A stretch of 64,000 bases of DNA. It comes from Acridotheres tristis. Lineage: Eukaryota; Chordata; Aves; Passeriformes; Sturnidae. The DNA is taken from NCBI GenBank assembly GCA_037013685.1, contig CM072894.1, positions 29,263,529-29,327,528 of the forward strand. The letters are read 5' to 3'. The notes beneath the pieces are model-generated. The model was not told where the DNA came from and searched no databases. It saw only the letters and a list, made by a program, of their open reading frames with translations. The translations under genes were made by a program, and so were the position numbers. This document shows positions 51,592 through 64,000 of the stretch, piece after piece. How positions within the stretch are numbered: position 1 is the first letter of the stretch; every line of letters starts with the position of its first letter.

Positions 51592-51698
51592 AGGTCAAGT
51601 GACCTGACCAAAACTGCACGTCAACTCTATGGCTGAGTGGGGAATTTAATCTGGATTTTCCAAATATCACTTTGATGTCTTAACCATAAAACCATCCT
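51592..51698 (-). mobile_element. MIR-like SINE relic, antisense
   Basis: GTCAAGTGACCTGACC, then ATGGCTGAGTGGGGAATTTA, then CTGGATTTTCC and GATGTCTTAACCATAAAACC follow the order of the reverse complement of the MIR core and its tRNA-derived 5' part as I recall it. Divergence is substantial. Confidence 0.55.
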
Positions 51699-54600
51699 TC
51701 CTCACGCTTATGCATTTTCTTTTCATTCCAGAGACAGCAAACTACAAGGCAGGACTTTTCAAAAAAAGCCTTATCCTTTTGAAGTGCCACAAAACATGTT
51801 TGAAAATCCGACCTTCCTGCAAATGCTAAAGGGGAAAGTGAAAAGTCTGTCTCAATTTACATATGCAATGCATTTGAAAATCAACACAGAAGAGTTGCTT
51901 TAATGATTTGCTGCTTAGGTAAAACTTGGAAGATGACCAAAATTTGGAAGTCATAGAGCAAATAGAGACAAAGTAGCAAGTATTCTGCTGTCTTCCATTT
52001 CTTGTCAAATATGCTTAAAAAGAAGATCCAATACCTAATACCTGAGTATTTAAAAAGTAGCAGAGTTTTCTGGGTTTCAAAGTATTAGCTTTTCTTATAG
52101 TGAGGAAAAATAATTGTGATGTAAAATTTTCTTTTCTGATACAATTTTCTATTGGCAAAACTACCATTTTGTACAAAATAAGGTTATTCTAATGAATCTG
52201 TTCAATCTAATCTTTATAATCATGGTATTTCCAAGGAAGAAAATTAATTGGACGAAGTTAAATATCCCCTTTTCATGTCAACAAAATTGGTTTTTCTGGG
52301 GATTAAAGGATTAACGTGGTGTTAAATCCCTAAAGAGGTTAAAAACACTTTATTATTCATCACAAAACACAAAGATCAGACTGTTATTTTGTTCTTATGT
52401 CACTGTTTGTCATTTCTTTGGAAGAAGAAAAAAAAGGATAGGAAAACACTAACAATTTAAAGACCAACTCATGCATAATTTTTAGAAGACTGTTGAAATT
52501 AGCAAACTTTTTTTTAAATCACAAATTAACAATTAATTTAAACAATAAATATCTGCAGGTTATTTGGGTTGTATTAAATGTATCTGTAGATTAGGAACAG
52601 GTGATAATACAGAATGAAGATTAAGTTCTTCATTGATATGTTAGAATATCAGGTAACTCCAAAAGTATTCCCAAATTAATCTTCTCTTTAAGTTATCTTT
52701 TTTAAAGCTATAGAAGGAAGAAAATGGTCCATTAGCTCTGTGTTGAGAAGGAATCCTCACTGAGGGGGAAGTTCTTTAAGTAGAAGAATTAATCCTCACA
52801 AAACACTTCCTTCATAATTCTGGGTCTGATCTTATTAAAGTCAGTGAGAGTCTTTCCAGTATCTTCAGTGAGCAATGGAACAAGTCCTAAGAACTGTGCT
52901 TGGTAAACACCATTAAAACCTACATTTTTCTAATCTGCTACAGAAGCAAAACTTTGCACTAAGATGTTGTTTTGTTTGACATCCTTTATTAAATTTAAAT
53001 CGATAAAATACTGCTTGTGTTAACAGCTTCTCTTACCATCCTTTTGCCACTCCTACTTTGGCCAAGTGAGTAACTCGGAGTTTAACAGTGCCAAAAGAGA
53101 TCAGTGTATGGATTTCCTGGTGGAATCCAAAGATAAAATCCTAAGGACTGTGAAATAGAAATGTGGCTTTAAAAGACTGAGATTCACGGTGTCCTGTCAC
53201 AGCCAGCAATATTAGTCAGTGGGCCAGGCATATCTGTAGAAAGACTTGCATTTTCTAAGTGCTCCTAGTGCAAGAATAGATTCCCCAGACACAAACCACC
53301 TGCATCTGCCACTAACCTCACCCCAAAAAACAAGGTTCAAAATGTCTGTTTCCACCAGCTCAACACATACCATGGAAGAAGTTTGCAATTTGGAAGCTGC
53401 TTCACAAAAACTTCACTGGCTCAAGTGAAGTATCACTTGTGACACTAACTAGCAGCATCTGGAAGAATTCTCTTCAATCCAATGTGCCTATTAGCAGTGA
53501 TCCACACGGCAGGGAGCAGGGAGAGGAGGTGTATGTTTGTAGGCATGCCTGCTGAAACACAACACAGAGCCGGCTCTGTCTTCTGATTCCTTCTTTGCTG
53601 GGGAAGGTCGGGAGAAGGTTCTTGGACATTGAGGAATGCCTACATGGGAAAAGTATAAAGAACCTAAACAGGTTGATATTTGTTATCTGTTGCACTGAGG
53701 CTTTGGCTTAACATTACTTCACTAACAAGACACAGTGCTGGAATCCTTGGCACCAATACAACACTCTTGAAAAAAAAGTGCTTTACAGCAGTACTTTAGC
53801 TTCTGTGGATTTGCCCCAGCATCTAATCTGAATTGCATGATACAGACTGTGAACCCCCCAGTGTTTTACTGCTCACACAGGCTCAGACAAGGTGTAAGTG
53901 CAAGCCAAAATACACCAGAACCCAGTTGCACAGCGGGCATTTTAGACAACAATTAACACTGCCTATAGGGAGAGCATCAGAGAACTCCGGGGGTACAAGA
54001 TGGGGGGAAGAGAATATTTTCAAAGAGAAATAGAGAATCAGAGAGACATGGGAAGGTTGTTCCAGACGGCAGGAGCTGCAGAGTAGCTTGCTCAGAGGTG
54101 CTTAGTCTCTAACTGAATGCCCAGTGGTTAAATCTCCATCAGTATTTTGGATACAAAACCAAAGTCTTACACTATGGTTTCCTCCCAGACCTTGCTGTTG
54201 CTGTGAAACTGTCCCAGTCCCATTTCCTCAGCTGATGTCACTCTGATTAAAGCAGTAAATTCCTAAATCTCCCACTGCTCAAGCTCTTTTCTAACCTCAG
54301 AGTCCAACTCAGCCAGCCTCATGCTGCCACCTCCTCTACAGAGGTTTTAGTTCAAGCTTCAGCTAGTGAAAAAGGAATGTCAAAGTACAAATAACTGAGA
54401 AATGAAAAACTAGTGCCAAAATATTGCAAGAGAGCTGATCTTGGAGCATTTCCAAGTTGAACCAGAACAGGAAATTCTGAAAGCATCATAATAGATATTT
54501 TCTTGGTATCTCCTGCCAAACTTTGGCAGTCCAGTAAGTAGGAATAAATTGACAAACTGAGAGCTTACCCACTGAATGCAAGCTTTGACCCATGTTAGTT

Positions 54601-54768
54601 GTACCCATCTTTAGTCAAAACTCAACTCCACAAAACCCCTGGGGTTTCTTCCAGTCCTGCTGCTTTGATGTCTGTATAAGGAAGATTTATACTTGCAGCT
54701 TTTGGAGCATCTCACATGGTTCAATTTTCAGCATTGAAAACCAACATCTTTTTCTAATTCACACCTCA
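51699..54768. other. No gene recognised; possible ancient repeat near 52.82-52.88 kb
   Basis: AT-rich unique sequence. At 52824-52880 the blocks GTCTGATCTTATTAAAGTCA and GTGAGAGTCTTTCC resemble the 'gatcccattgaagtcaatgg' type of old amniote repeat, and are weak. The block at 52290-52370 (GGATTAACGTGGTGTTAAAT) is non-repetitive and could be a conserved element. Confidence 0.4.
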
Positions 54769-54868
54769 TTTATTATAATAATATAGATATGATATATGAT
54801 ATATATATATATTATATACATAACATATTATACATATTATTATATAATATACTATACTATATAAATTA
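54769..54868. repeat. AT-dinucleotide-rich low-complexity tract
   Basis: About 100 bases almost entirely A and T, with ATAT runs and TATAC/TATTA variants. It is likely unstable or polymorphic. Confidence 0.92.
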
Positions 54869-57800
54869 GGAAATCCTCTGTGCTCCTACTCCACTGCAGA
54901 AGAAAGTCTTTTCCACATCTTTCCCAGCAACAAACACTGTCTCTACAGCTTTGTTTCAGGAGACTGATAGCTAAAAGAAAGGGATGAGGCTCCATGGAAA
55001 CTTCCCTTGTGCTGGCCATTGTCATCAACTGGATAAGTGCTGAATCCCTGGCAGGATGTTGAAACAGATGCTGACTATCCCCTCCTCACACAACATACAT
55101 TTTGAACAAGGTAATTTCAATATTCACACCTTTTAAAGAAGCAGGATAATATTAGAGTGAAGCAGAGAGTAAAACCACTGATGTGTATTGAAGGTAATGC
55201 ACATTCTTTGGCTCTTTGTTGTGCTCAGCAGGTGGTAATCAATGACCTGATAAGATTAGTGAGACCTTTAACATTTCAGAAAGGAGTTTAGGAGCCATGA
55301 AAAAGTCTTAAAATTGACGAGTATTGCAGCAAGCTCACCCAGGGCAAGAGCATATTGCACTCATCTTTTGTTTATCTCATCCCTGACAGCAGATATCAAA
55401 CTTGTAATGCATTTTGTAAAAATAATAACACATGAAGACAATACTCCTACAATCCTTTTCTTTTTGGCTAACGATAGATACTCTCTTTAAATCAAAAACT
55501 ATCTGGACTTGCAGTGTAGAAAAATAGAAAGCCAAAAAGTTGTCACTTGCTTTTAAAGATGTTCTGGGTTCACCTAGAAGCACTGATTTCATAGCAAAGA
55601 ATAACCACTTATGAAAGAGAGAAGAAATTTTGAGGGCAAATATGTTTGCTGGTGTATTAATGACAGCAATATTCTGCAATGATGATGGCCGCTGTAGTTT
55701 TCTCAAATTAATCTATGGATCAGCTGGACAATCATGCTGATTTTTCCAAAAGGTAGTGAGCCCTGGACACAGTGACCCCTTTCACTTTTCTCAGTTGCTA
55801 TCTCCCAGAAAAAGGCACATTGGAAATAATTCAGTACTACTTTTCCTGGCAAACAATTCTCTTCAGTGCTACAGGAATAATATATGAGTATGAATAGAAA
55901 GAAAGTAATTTTTCTGTCTGGAAACTGAAAATAATTGTATGGGGTCACCTGTTTTTTATAGCTGCTTTGTGTGAGCTTGGAGTGCACCAATTTCAGACTA
56001 AAAGTCTGACAGTGAAGCTGGTTTGAGATTTCATCAGGATTCAGAGCTCCAAATGTCTAACTAATGACTCTTAGCTCATATAACCAACAATTGCAGTTAT
56101 TGATGAGATTTGATCTCACTACATACATTCCTGTGTTGAGACAAAAAGAGTTGCCAGCACAAAATGTATATCAGCTCCTGTCAGCTGAATCTAGGATATG
56201 TCCTGCTTCGGACCATAAAGGGTGAGGGCTTTACAGACACATTACAGCCCACATCTCTTTAATTTTGGGTTTGTTTCTAACAATACACATTGCATGAAAT
56301 AACTGAAAATGCACAAGTAAGGGGACAGAAATTAAAAACTCCACTGAGGTTAATCAAATGATACTGATTCATATAATTATAAGCCAAAGGCTTCAGCAGG
56401 CCATCATGTCAGTACAGTCTCCATCCTCATCAACCTAGGAGTATCCAATTGCTGGAGCAGGTGCTTCTGATACAATAGTTCCAGTCACCTTCAGGTATTC
56501 ATTAAAAAATGAAAAAAAGCTGTATTTAAGGAAAAACACCTCCTTTATGTGTTTGTGCTACATGACACAAAGTTAAGTTTTGTGTGGTAATGGGAATCTG
56601 GCCTTTTATTAGATTCTATTCCTGTAATTGAAATCCACTGCCTTGCATTTTTAATTAGGATGCTCATGTGTGTGGTGTTGTTTAGTTCTCCTGCATCTAA
56701 CAGGTTATACTGAAATCTAGGATTTGGAAATTACACAGGAAGGTAAAGGAATAAGAGCCAATGATGGTTGAAAACCATTTTTGTTTGTGTGAATATTAAA
56801 TATGGAGAACTGTTAAAGAGGAGGTAGATGCAGGCTTTATTCTGGCAAGCTTTATCGTCTATAAGTCTAATTTGGGGAAATTTTCTCAGAAAGACGAGAA
56901 GAATGTAGCTTTTCTCTCTAATTTGTGCAGAATCAGCTTCCAGCCACCTGGAGTTAAGATGGTGGATATGGTTACGCCTCTGGTATGTGACAGGATGTTT
57001 GAGGAAAAGGGAGTGTATTTGAAACCTCAAAATGGGACAGAAAATAAAGACAGACTGGAAGATCAGGACTGAATTATTAAGTGACATGAATGCAAAAAAC
57101 AACACTTTTGGGAGATTTAGATAAAAATAAGATTTGGACTCTGTGCCGTTTTAAATTGCATTATTGGCCTTTTCCCCAGCAAATAACCCAGAAAAACCTC
57201 ACTTAGTTTGCCAGAACTCTGGGATGATTCTCTACATGAAAGTAAGGGCTTCTCAAAAGAGAGAGAAGACTTCTCACAAGAGAACAGGCTGCTTCCTTCA
57301 GAATTAGGCCCTTTGATTTATTTTTCCTTTCTCACATAGCCACAATGAAACCACCTCAGTTCCTGGACAAATATTGGACAGATAAAAGCAGGTCCCAGAC
57401 CAACATTTCCACTACCAAATGAGGTAAATCTGATTCTTAAGTCTAGCTTCCGATCTGAATTACCCTAAAACGAAGCTGTTAAATGACAAGGCAGCCAGCT
57501 CAGACAGGGGTTTTGCAGCTCTGCAGGCTGTTTGCTTCACTGCAGCCACACTGCCTGCACAGACCTTTGCATTAGCTGCAAACACAAGCTTCAGGTCGGC
57601 CCTGTTCCAGACATGTGGTGAAGGTACACTGTGTTTTGAAGCAGCTGGACAGAGCATTATGCATATATAAATATATATATATGATTTTATTGGTATTATT
57701 CCTGGAGCAGCAAGACTCAAACACTTATTCTTGTCCTTTAACAAGATTCTCACGTTTGCCCTGAGTCCTGTGCTGCTCCAGTGGGACTGAAACCCTCAGA

Positions 57801-58959
57801 GAAGCTCCACAGTTTAATGCTGACGTTGATGTATCTCTGCTGCACTCCAATGCCACTTTGCCATCTCCACCTCTTTTTACTATGATTTCTTTGGGAAGGA
57901 GGGAATGGACAGAGCCCTTCAGCTGTCATGAGCTGCAAGACATCTAAGATGATGCACTCTGCATCATTCCATGTCACCACAAAGAAGGCAGAGAACAGCA
58001 GGGCTCAGCAGACACATGGCAGACACGAAATATCCTCTCTCTGCCCTGAAGAGGTTCACAAATTCATGCAGATCAAGCTTCAACCAGGAAGGACTCAGGG
58101 TCTTTGGAAACACCTGAGAGGCTGACAGGTGTCAGGGTATATTCAAGGATCATGTGCTTGGAAGATGAATGGGACAATACCTCTGCCTCTCCCTGGCATA
58201 CTCGCAGTCATGGCTCTGCAATGCACAGCTCCGATGTTTTTCAGCAATTGGGACACGAAGGGAAAAAATTTATTTGATTTCAAAAGTCCTCGAATCTGGG
58301 TCATAATATGCAACTGAACTTTGGAGTAAAATCCTTAGGGCAGGAACATCAAATTTTATTAACCTGACAGTCACTTAAACCTCTACTCAGAGCATTATAG
58401 AATGATCAATGTGAAGATCTGAGCAGTGCAGAACTCTTCCTTTGAACATCCTATCTCCGGCCGTGGCTCACCTGAATTAAAGGTGTAACAGAGCCAAAAC
58501 TTGGTCATATTAACAGATCCCAGGCATCACAGCTCTGCCTGACCACAAAAACACCCCAAACAATTATAGAAGGGAAAAGATCTTCCAGGGTTACACATAG
58601 GATGATAAAACTGGTCAGATCTTCCACACTCTTGTCTTTGCCCTGCTAAGAAGAGGTTTAGGGGAGCATCTCTGTAGTGCAGAAGGGAAAATGGACCTGG
58701 AAGGCAATGGAACAGAATCTTCTTCTGTGCCAGCTCATGGCAATCAGGGATAGCACAATTTTCTTGAGGAGCTCTCTTGCTTACAGAGGTGTACCTTTTA
58801 TTAGAGGTTGAATTGTGAGCCTCCAAACTATCAGACAATTCTATCAAACCCACCCTCTGTTAGGTTTGCCTGGAGAACCGAACAGAACACTGACAGCAGT
58901 GGTCCCGACACCATCCCAGCAGGAAAAATGAGAATTGTCTTGCTGAGCCTATGAACCTT
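54869..58959. other. No gene recognised
   Basis: AT-rich unique sequence with a short AT run at 57663-57682. Frames of up to about 124 codons on the minus strand are unrecognisable. Confidence 0.5.
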
Positions 58960-59470
58960 GCAATTTTATCATGTACAATATAAGCTGCTTAAATTTGAAT
59001 TTAAATTATTGCATTTTAAGTGTAAAAAAATTGTTCATTTGCCTGCTATTTTAATATTTTCAATTTAGGAAATTACATATAAATCTAAAAGAAGCCCCTC
59101 TGATAAAATCAGCTTTGATACTGATCCATAGATTTAAAGCCATAAAGTGTTTTGTTGGCCAAGGAGAAATCATTATTCCAGCCAAGACTCAATAAATTTC
59201 TATGTTGTAGTTCCTAAAATATTTTCCTGGAATTTATGGCATCATTGGAACTTATTCCTTACATTTTTTAAACACATAACTGTATTATTTTGCCAGTAAT
59301 TTTATGTTTTGCACTAAATCACTGGGTTATGAATGTTCCCATTCTTTTTAGACTTTGGCTTTTGTAAATCAAATTAATCATAATTTAGAAGTACATAAAC
59401 TTGATAGGACATTTTTATAACTTTGTTGAGCATTTCAAACTGGGTGTACACAAAACCCATTAAAATAAGA
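58960..59470. promoter_or_regulatory. AT-rich candidate conserved element, weak
   Basis: A continuous non-repetitive AT-rich block that includes AATCAAATTAATCATAATTT near 59367 and AGAAATCATTATTCCAGCC near 59165, with no simple-repeat structure. It is listed because it lacks repeats and has homeodomain-like cores. Without a comparison, conservation is only a guess. Confidence 0.22.
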
Positions 59471-60879
59471 AAATATCTTGAATCAATATTATTTGAGTTC
59501 ATTTATCAGCTGTATAGAATAAATCACAGTTTCTAGAATCTGATTTAGGCCACTCTGTAGCTCCTGTGACAGCCACAAATCACATACACACATACAGATT
59601 TCCTTACATCTCCCCAGTGTCCTCTGCAAAGAAATCTGTTTTCTTTCTGTCCATTCAGCCTTCTCAGTTCTCACTCTTTCTGCACTCTGAGCCTTTGTTT
59701 TGTAATAAAACAATACACTCCACTACTTATAAGAGAGCATCAAGAATTAAGAAGTCTGTGTACTCCTTTGGTGTTGCCCTAGAATTATCTTTCCATACAA
59801 GATATAACTTTCTCTTTCTCCACCTTCTGCAGCTGTAAAATGCCAAATGTCTGCAGCCAAAGAGAGGCAGAGATTTATTAACCTGCCTAAGCCAGACTTT
59901 GAGAACTGCAAAGAAAATTTCTGCTGAGCAGATGCTGCACAGAAGGCATTTGCAACACCTAAAATTAACTTAGCTTTCCTTTTTAAGGGACTGAGCAGCC
60001 TGTAGGACCTAGTGCAGCTCCCAGTTCTGCTGCTAATGTTATTTCAATGATAGCTCTTGCTTATCCTCATTAGCAGAGTTTCAATACACTCACCAAACTC
60101 AGAAATTGCAGCCATCAGGAGGAACAGGTAACAGCTTAGAGAGGGGCTTGTTTTAAACACAGGGGGCAAGTCCCATCAGGCAAAACAGCTGCCAGTGAGG
60201 TGCTGCAGATGCTGTCCACAAAAATGGACTCATTAACTATATTAGTCCACTCTGATCTCCTCTGATTTCTAGCAATAGTCTATTTTTGATCCTTGTAAAA
60301 CTCACACAAACACACTCTGATGAAGTTCACAAGTGCCCTGAAATTCCTATAGTCTCTCTTGCCCTTTTTGATGAGCAGCTGATTTGTCAGCATGTGTTCC
60401 ACAGAGCTGCTGCTGTCCCAAGAAACATTATGATCCAAAGTTAATTTGATGACTGGACTATAAAACCTGAAAAGAAGGATTTGTGTAGCATACACTGAGA
60501 GACTTATGACAAGGACAACACAGCAGCAGCTGGTGTGATAAAACTTATACTGAAAGATTGTTTGAAGGGATAGAACAATTCAAGTAATTTACCTGACAAC
60601 AAAAAATGTGGTTTACAGCTGTACATCTCAGTGGTCTGCTTTCAAATCAAAACCCAGATAAAACAGTGAGACATAAGTATATATTAATTGTATAATTTAT
60701 AAAATTTATAAAAGATATAAATGCACAAATAAATAAATATGTAATTTCTATTGTGATATTTGTATATGAGTAATTATGTGACTTTTTATTCAGACCATTC
60801 AAGGAAGAAAGTCAGAATGGTAGTTCCAGAGTGAGAGTCTTCATATACTGAGCTTATCACACAGGATTGTGGAAAACCA
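59471..60879. other. No gene recognised; possible short MIR relic near 59.86 kb
   Basis: At 59860-59900, GAGAGGCAGAGATTTATTAA followed by CCTGCCTAAG resembles the reverse complement of a MIR core segment. The match is short and uncertain. The rest is AT-rich unique sequence. Confidence 0.35.
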
Positions 60880-61062
60880 GGCTTGGTGTGGATTATCCAA
60901 GGGCTTGCAGAGCAGCACTGGAAACGTCCCCAGGAATGCCATGTCTGGGGCATGGCCCCAGCTAGGCGAGGTCCCAGGCCAGTTTCCTTGGGGGGCAGGT
61001 CCCAGAAGGGAGCAGGACACCTGGTAGCAATGGCACGTGCAGAATCAGGACCAGCAAGAGCT
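60880..61062. other. GC-richer patch with small palindrome
   Basis: Local GC content rises clearly and there is a perfect CTGGGGC/GCCCCAG inverted repeat at 60945-60961 with a 3-base loop. CpGs are few, so this is not a CpG island. A 64-codon frame here is not recognisable. Confidence 0.4.
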
Positions 61063-62957
61063 GTGAGCTTTTGTTAAACCTGACAGTTTAACCTACTGCT
61101 GAAAAAAGAATTTATGGACTTCTAGCCTTGATTTAAATCATTGATTTATTACTTTCATTCTATCCCGAACTTTTCCCAGTGAAAGTCTTTGCATTAACAA
61201 CTCCACTTTTCCTACCTGAATTTCTTGGTGGAGATTCCCTATGTGAAGCATTAACATGGCTCTTCATCCAAAACCCAATTTTGCCAGTGCTTTATAGTCA
61301 CATGAGGCATTTCCAACACAGCAGGGTGCATTTTTTCAGAAAAAATAATATATGAATCAGGAAATGTAGTGTTGTGACCATGCATAGAAATATTTGAAAA
61401 ATTCAGATCAAATTCAGCAAAAAATTTGAAAACAACAAAATGGAGTAGACAAATAATGGCTACATATTTTACTCAAATATGTGATAAATGAAACTTTTGA
61501 TCTGCTGATGTCATATTATTGCCTTATCTCATGGATTAGCTACTTTATTAAAGAAATATTTTAATGATATTTTAAGAATAAAATCAAAATAATGACGTTG
61601 TTTATATTAAAGGCTGTTGAGCCCAAAAAATCATCTTAAGCAATTCCACGAAAGAAAGAATTTTTAAAAGACTACGGGGAGTGATAGTGGACCATGATCC
61701 CCTCAATCAACTATTTTGATTTGGTGATTTAATAGGAGATGGGGATAAGAAGAGGCCTTTTACCCATCTCATTACTACTCCAGACCTTCCCTTGGTACTG
61801 AACTGTGAAATCAAGAATGAGCAACCGTCACAATTGACACTGGCACAGCAATTCACTAGGAAAGTGTGTGAAGATCTCATCTAAGGTACACATTGAATCA
61901 GATTTAAAAACCCAACAACACAGCATTAAGGTTTAAACTAAAGTTTTGTCCTCATACAAGTAGTACCACATATTTCAACTACCTACAATATGTTAGAAAA
62001 ATTATTGCATTGTGAGACTGCATATAATGATGTGCAATATCTGGAATGAGGTGCAGGAAATTTCAGGAACATTCATTTTATCACTGCTTCATAGGATGCC
62101 CCAAGAAGAGACATGAATGGAAACCTGAGAACAGATAGGTGCACGAAAAATGGACCTCTTTCCTTCCTGTTCAGAAATCCTGGAGCACTGGTTCCTCACT
62201 GCACCACAACTGCTCCTGACTAATAGCAGTAAGCAAAAGAGATACTGAATAGAAGAACAATTTTTAGTGGCTTGGTATTATCAGAGTTACAGCTGCTTAG
62301 TCTAGTGTAAAAAAACTCAATCCTATGAAATTTCTTTTTCTCACACTTCTAGAAGAGAGATGTCTCATGCCACAAAGGCACTGCACTGCCTGCAACACAG
62401 CTATTAGCACACATTTGGATATCCTGCCTGCATTCTTCTTAGAATACTACACAATCAACTTATTCACTGGTTTTTAGAAATTCATGAAAGCACAAACGAA
62501 AAAAGGGCAAACAAAAATACAGGACTTTATGACATTTGAAAAAATCAAGGCAGCAGTAAAGATGTCCATACATAATCATGTAGTCCATGCTCTGTATGGT
62601 TTACCAAACTATCAGCAGCACATAAACATAAGGGGAATCTTATGTTCTTCACTACATCACACACTAACTCCTTACATTCTTAAAACAGACCATAAAAGGG
62701 ATCTTGCACCCTTTCTCTGCATTACGAGCATTTAATCCAGCATAGGTGGTATTTGGAATATAATCCAAAGGATCTGCCTTTGCCTTTGCAATCCTTCAGT
62801 TTACCCACTACTGAAACTCATTCCACCACCAAAACTCCCATAAATCTAATTACCAGTGTGCAGACTCTACTCAGCTAAGAAGGCAGGTATGTCTGGCAGA
62901 AGAATGATAACTGTGAAGAGAGAGAAATAAACTTTATCCAAGCGACTGACAATGATT
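61063..62957. other. No gene recognised
   Basis: AT-rich unique sequence; an 83-codon plus-strand frame (62484-62735) has no recognisable domain. Confidence 0.5.
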
Positions 62958-63068
62958 TGTCAAGCTTACCCAAGCCTTGCACTCACTCAGTGGTAGGAAG
63001 CAGCTAGACAGATCTTAGACTGAATCCAGCCCTTATTCTGCTCTTAGGTTATCCAATATGTTATACCT
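62958..63068 (-). mobile_element. MIR-like SINE relic, antisense
   Basis: CAAGCTTACCCAAGC, then CACTCAGTGGTAGGAAGCAG, then CTGAATCCAGCCC and TTCTGCTCTTAGGTTATCC followed by ATGTTATACC follow the order of a reverse MIR, including the tRNA-derived end. Divergence is high. Identification from memory. Confidence 0.5.
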
Positions 63069-63726
63069 TGAAAACAACGCTTATGTAAGTGAAGTTACAG
63101 AGGACTCATATTTCATATGTAGAGAAACAGCTGCTTTTTTAATTTAAAAAAACTAAATTAAATCATAACTTAAAAGCTATGTTCCGTCATCTGTAGGACA
63201 TGCCAAATCATATGCCTGAAATATAAAACTGATGCTGAAATTCTGGTAATATTTAACATGTTCTTTATGAAGAAAACATTCTCCTTGAGCTCGGAAACTG
63301 ACTGAACAATAGCAGCTTTAGGACCTCCAAAGCCGAAGGCGCACAGAGGTTATGAGAATGTGTCTGCCCAAAACTACAAATCAAAAGAGTAACAACAATA
63401 CCATATGTTACAGAACATAAAGTATCCTTCACAAACACTATAAAACCCCCACATATCTCTGCCTTGAGAGTCCCACTGGCCAGTGGAAGGTTGTGTTTCA
63501 TTATGCTATCACCATATAAGAACAATTTTTCTCCATTTTTAATGGCATGCCGAAAACCTAGTGGTACCACTGAATGACCTTAGGAGGGGTAAGATTAAGT
63601 AGTAGTGACAGAAGATTGTCTTTGGCCTAGTACTTTTTAAAAATGCAGAAGCTGATTTCATAGAGAGTGACTCCAGCTGTCTTTAAACTGCAGCCAAAAA
63701 TGGTCTCTACTCATGTTAGTTTGGGG
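63069..63726. other. No gene recognised
   Basis: AT-rich unique sequence with a few CpGs near 63335-63340. A minus-strand frame of about 101 codons is unrecognisable. Confidence 0.5.
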
Positions 63727-63836
63727 ATTTTTTTGCGTTTTTTTTTGTTTGTTTTGTTTTGTTTTTTTGGTTGTTTTTTTTTTTTTTGTGGTTTATTTTT
63801 GTTTTTGTTTTTGGTGGTTTTGGTTTGTTTGTTTAG
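63727..63836. repeat. T/G-rich (TTTG)n-type low-complexity tract
   Basis: About 110 bases of T runs separated by G or GG, the complement type of the CAAA-rich tracts near 1.1 and 11.6 kb. The plus-strand frame across it reads a phenylalanine/leucine-rich false membrane segment. Confidence 0.92.
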
Positions 63837-64000
63837 TCTATTTTTAATGTAGGGAAGGTGTATGGATTTGTCTACCCCCACAAGATTCTTTTTTTATTGG
63901 AGTACTCTTCACACAAAAGTACTGCAGGTCCCTCTGCTCTAATGCATTACAAAATGTAAAGAAATGGAAACATCTAGACGGTCACAGAGACCTTGCACCC

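Noticed and set aside
54025..54075. AGAGAATCAGAGAG block as a third CR1 3' end
   Set aside because: The following sequence lacks the GGTTGGAAGGGACC-type and TCCAACC blocks expected of CR1.
63667..63852. Phenylalanine/leucine-rich membrane-like frame
   Set aside because: Translation of a T/G-rich low-complexity tract.

Overview
This window looks like non-coding DNA from a bird genome, most likely one stretch of a gene desert. Two short fragments carry the 3' end of avian-type CR1 LINEs in reverse orientation: one near 22.55 kb with the degenerate ATTCTATG-type terminal octamer, one near 42.25 kb. Several decayed MIR-like SINE fragments are also visible. Interspersed repeats are otherwise sparse and simple repeats short. 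The DNA is AT-rich and CpG-poor except for one compact CpG island. No open reading frame resembles a protein family I recognise, and none has the composition or splice context of a convincing coding exon. I therefore report no CDS, tRNA, rRNA, CRISPR array, or intact mobile element.

Layout. From 1 to 2.16 kb there is ordinary AT-rich sequence with one degenerate CAAA-type repeat. From 2.17 to 3.46 kb lies the most notable block: a MIR-like relic, a CpG island (core 2281-2580, about 68% GC, 31 CpG) with a good splice-donor match inside it, a CpG-bearing shoulder, a poly-T tract, and an AT-rich block with about twenty TAAT/ATTA cores. From 3.5 to 28.6 kb the sequence is mostly featureless, with small repeats, a GC-rich patch near 6.3 kb, a perfect 10-bp inverted repeat at 11.3 kb and the first CR1. 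Blocks at 28.65-29.11, 30.09-30.66 and 35.56-36.26 kb look like candidate conserved non-coding elements. The 42-52 kb part holds the second CR1, a perfect inverted repeat containing two CACGTG E-boxes (44.3 kb), an ATCC microsatellite (48.1 kb), a series of three related hairpins about 88 bp apart (50.1-50.3 kb) and a nearly identical 69-bp tandem duplication (51.06-51.19 kb). The rest is AT-rich sequence with scattered relics and a T/G-rich tract near 63.75 kb.

Interpretation (inference). The window reads as a regulatory desert around a developmental gene outside it, with an orphan CpG island as the best candidate for an unannotated promoter or poised regulatory element. I found no convincing new molecular system. 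The items worth checking are the CpG island with its AT-rich neighbour, the three-hairpin array, the paired E-box palindrome and the recent 69-bp duplication. Conservation cannot be read from a single sequence, so all conserved-element calls are hypotheses.
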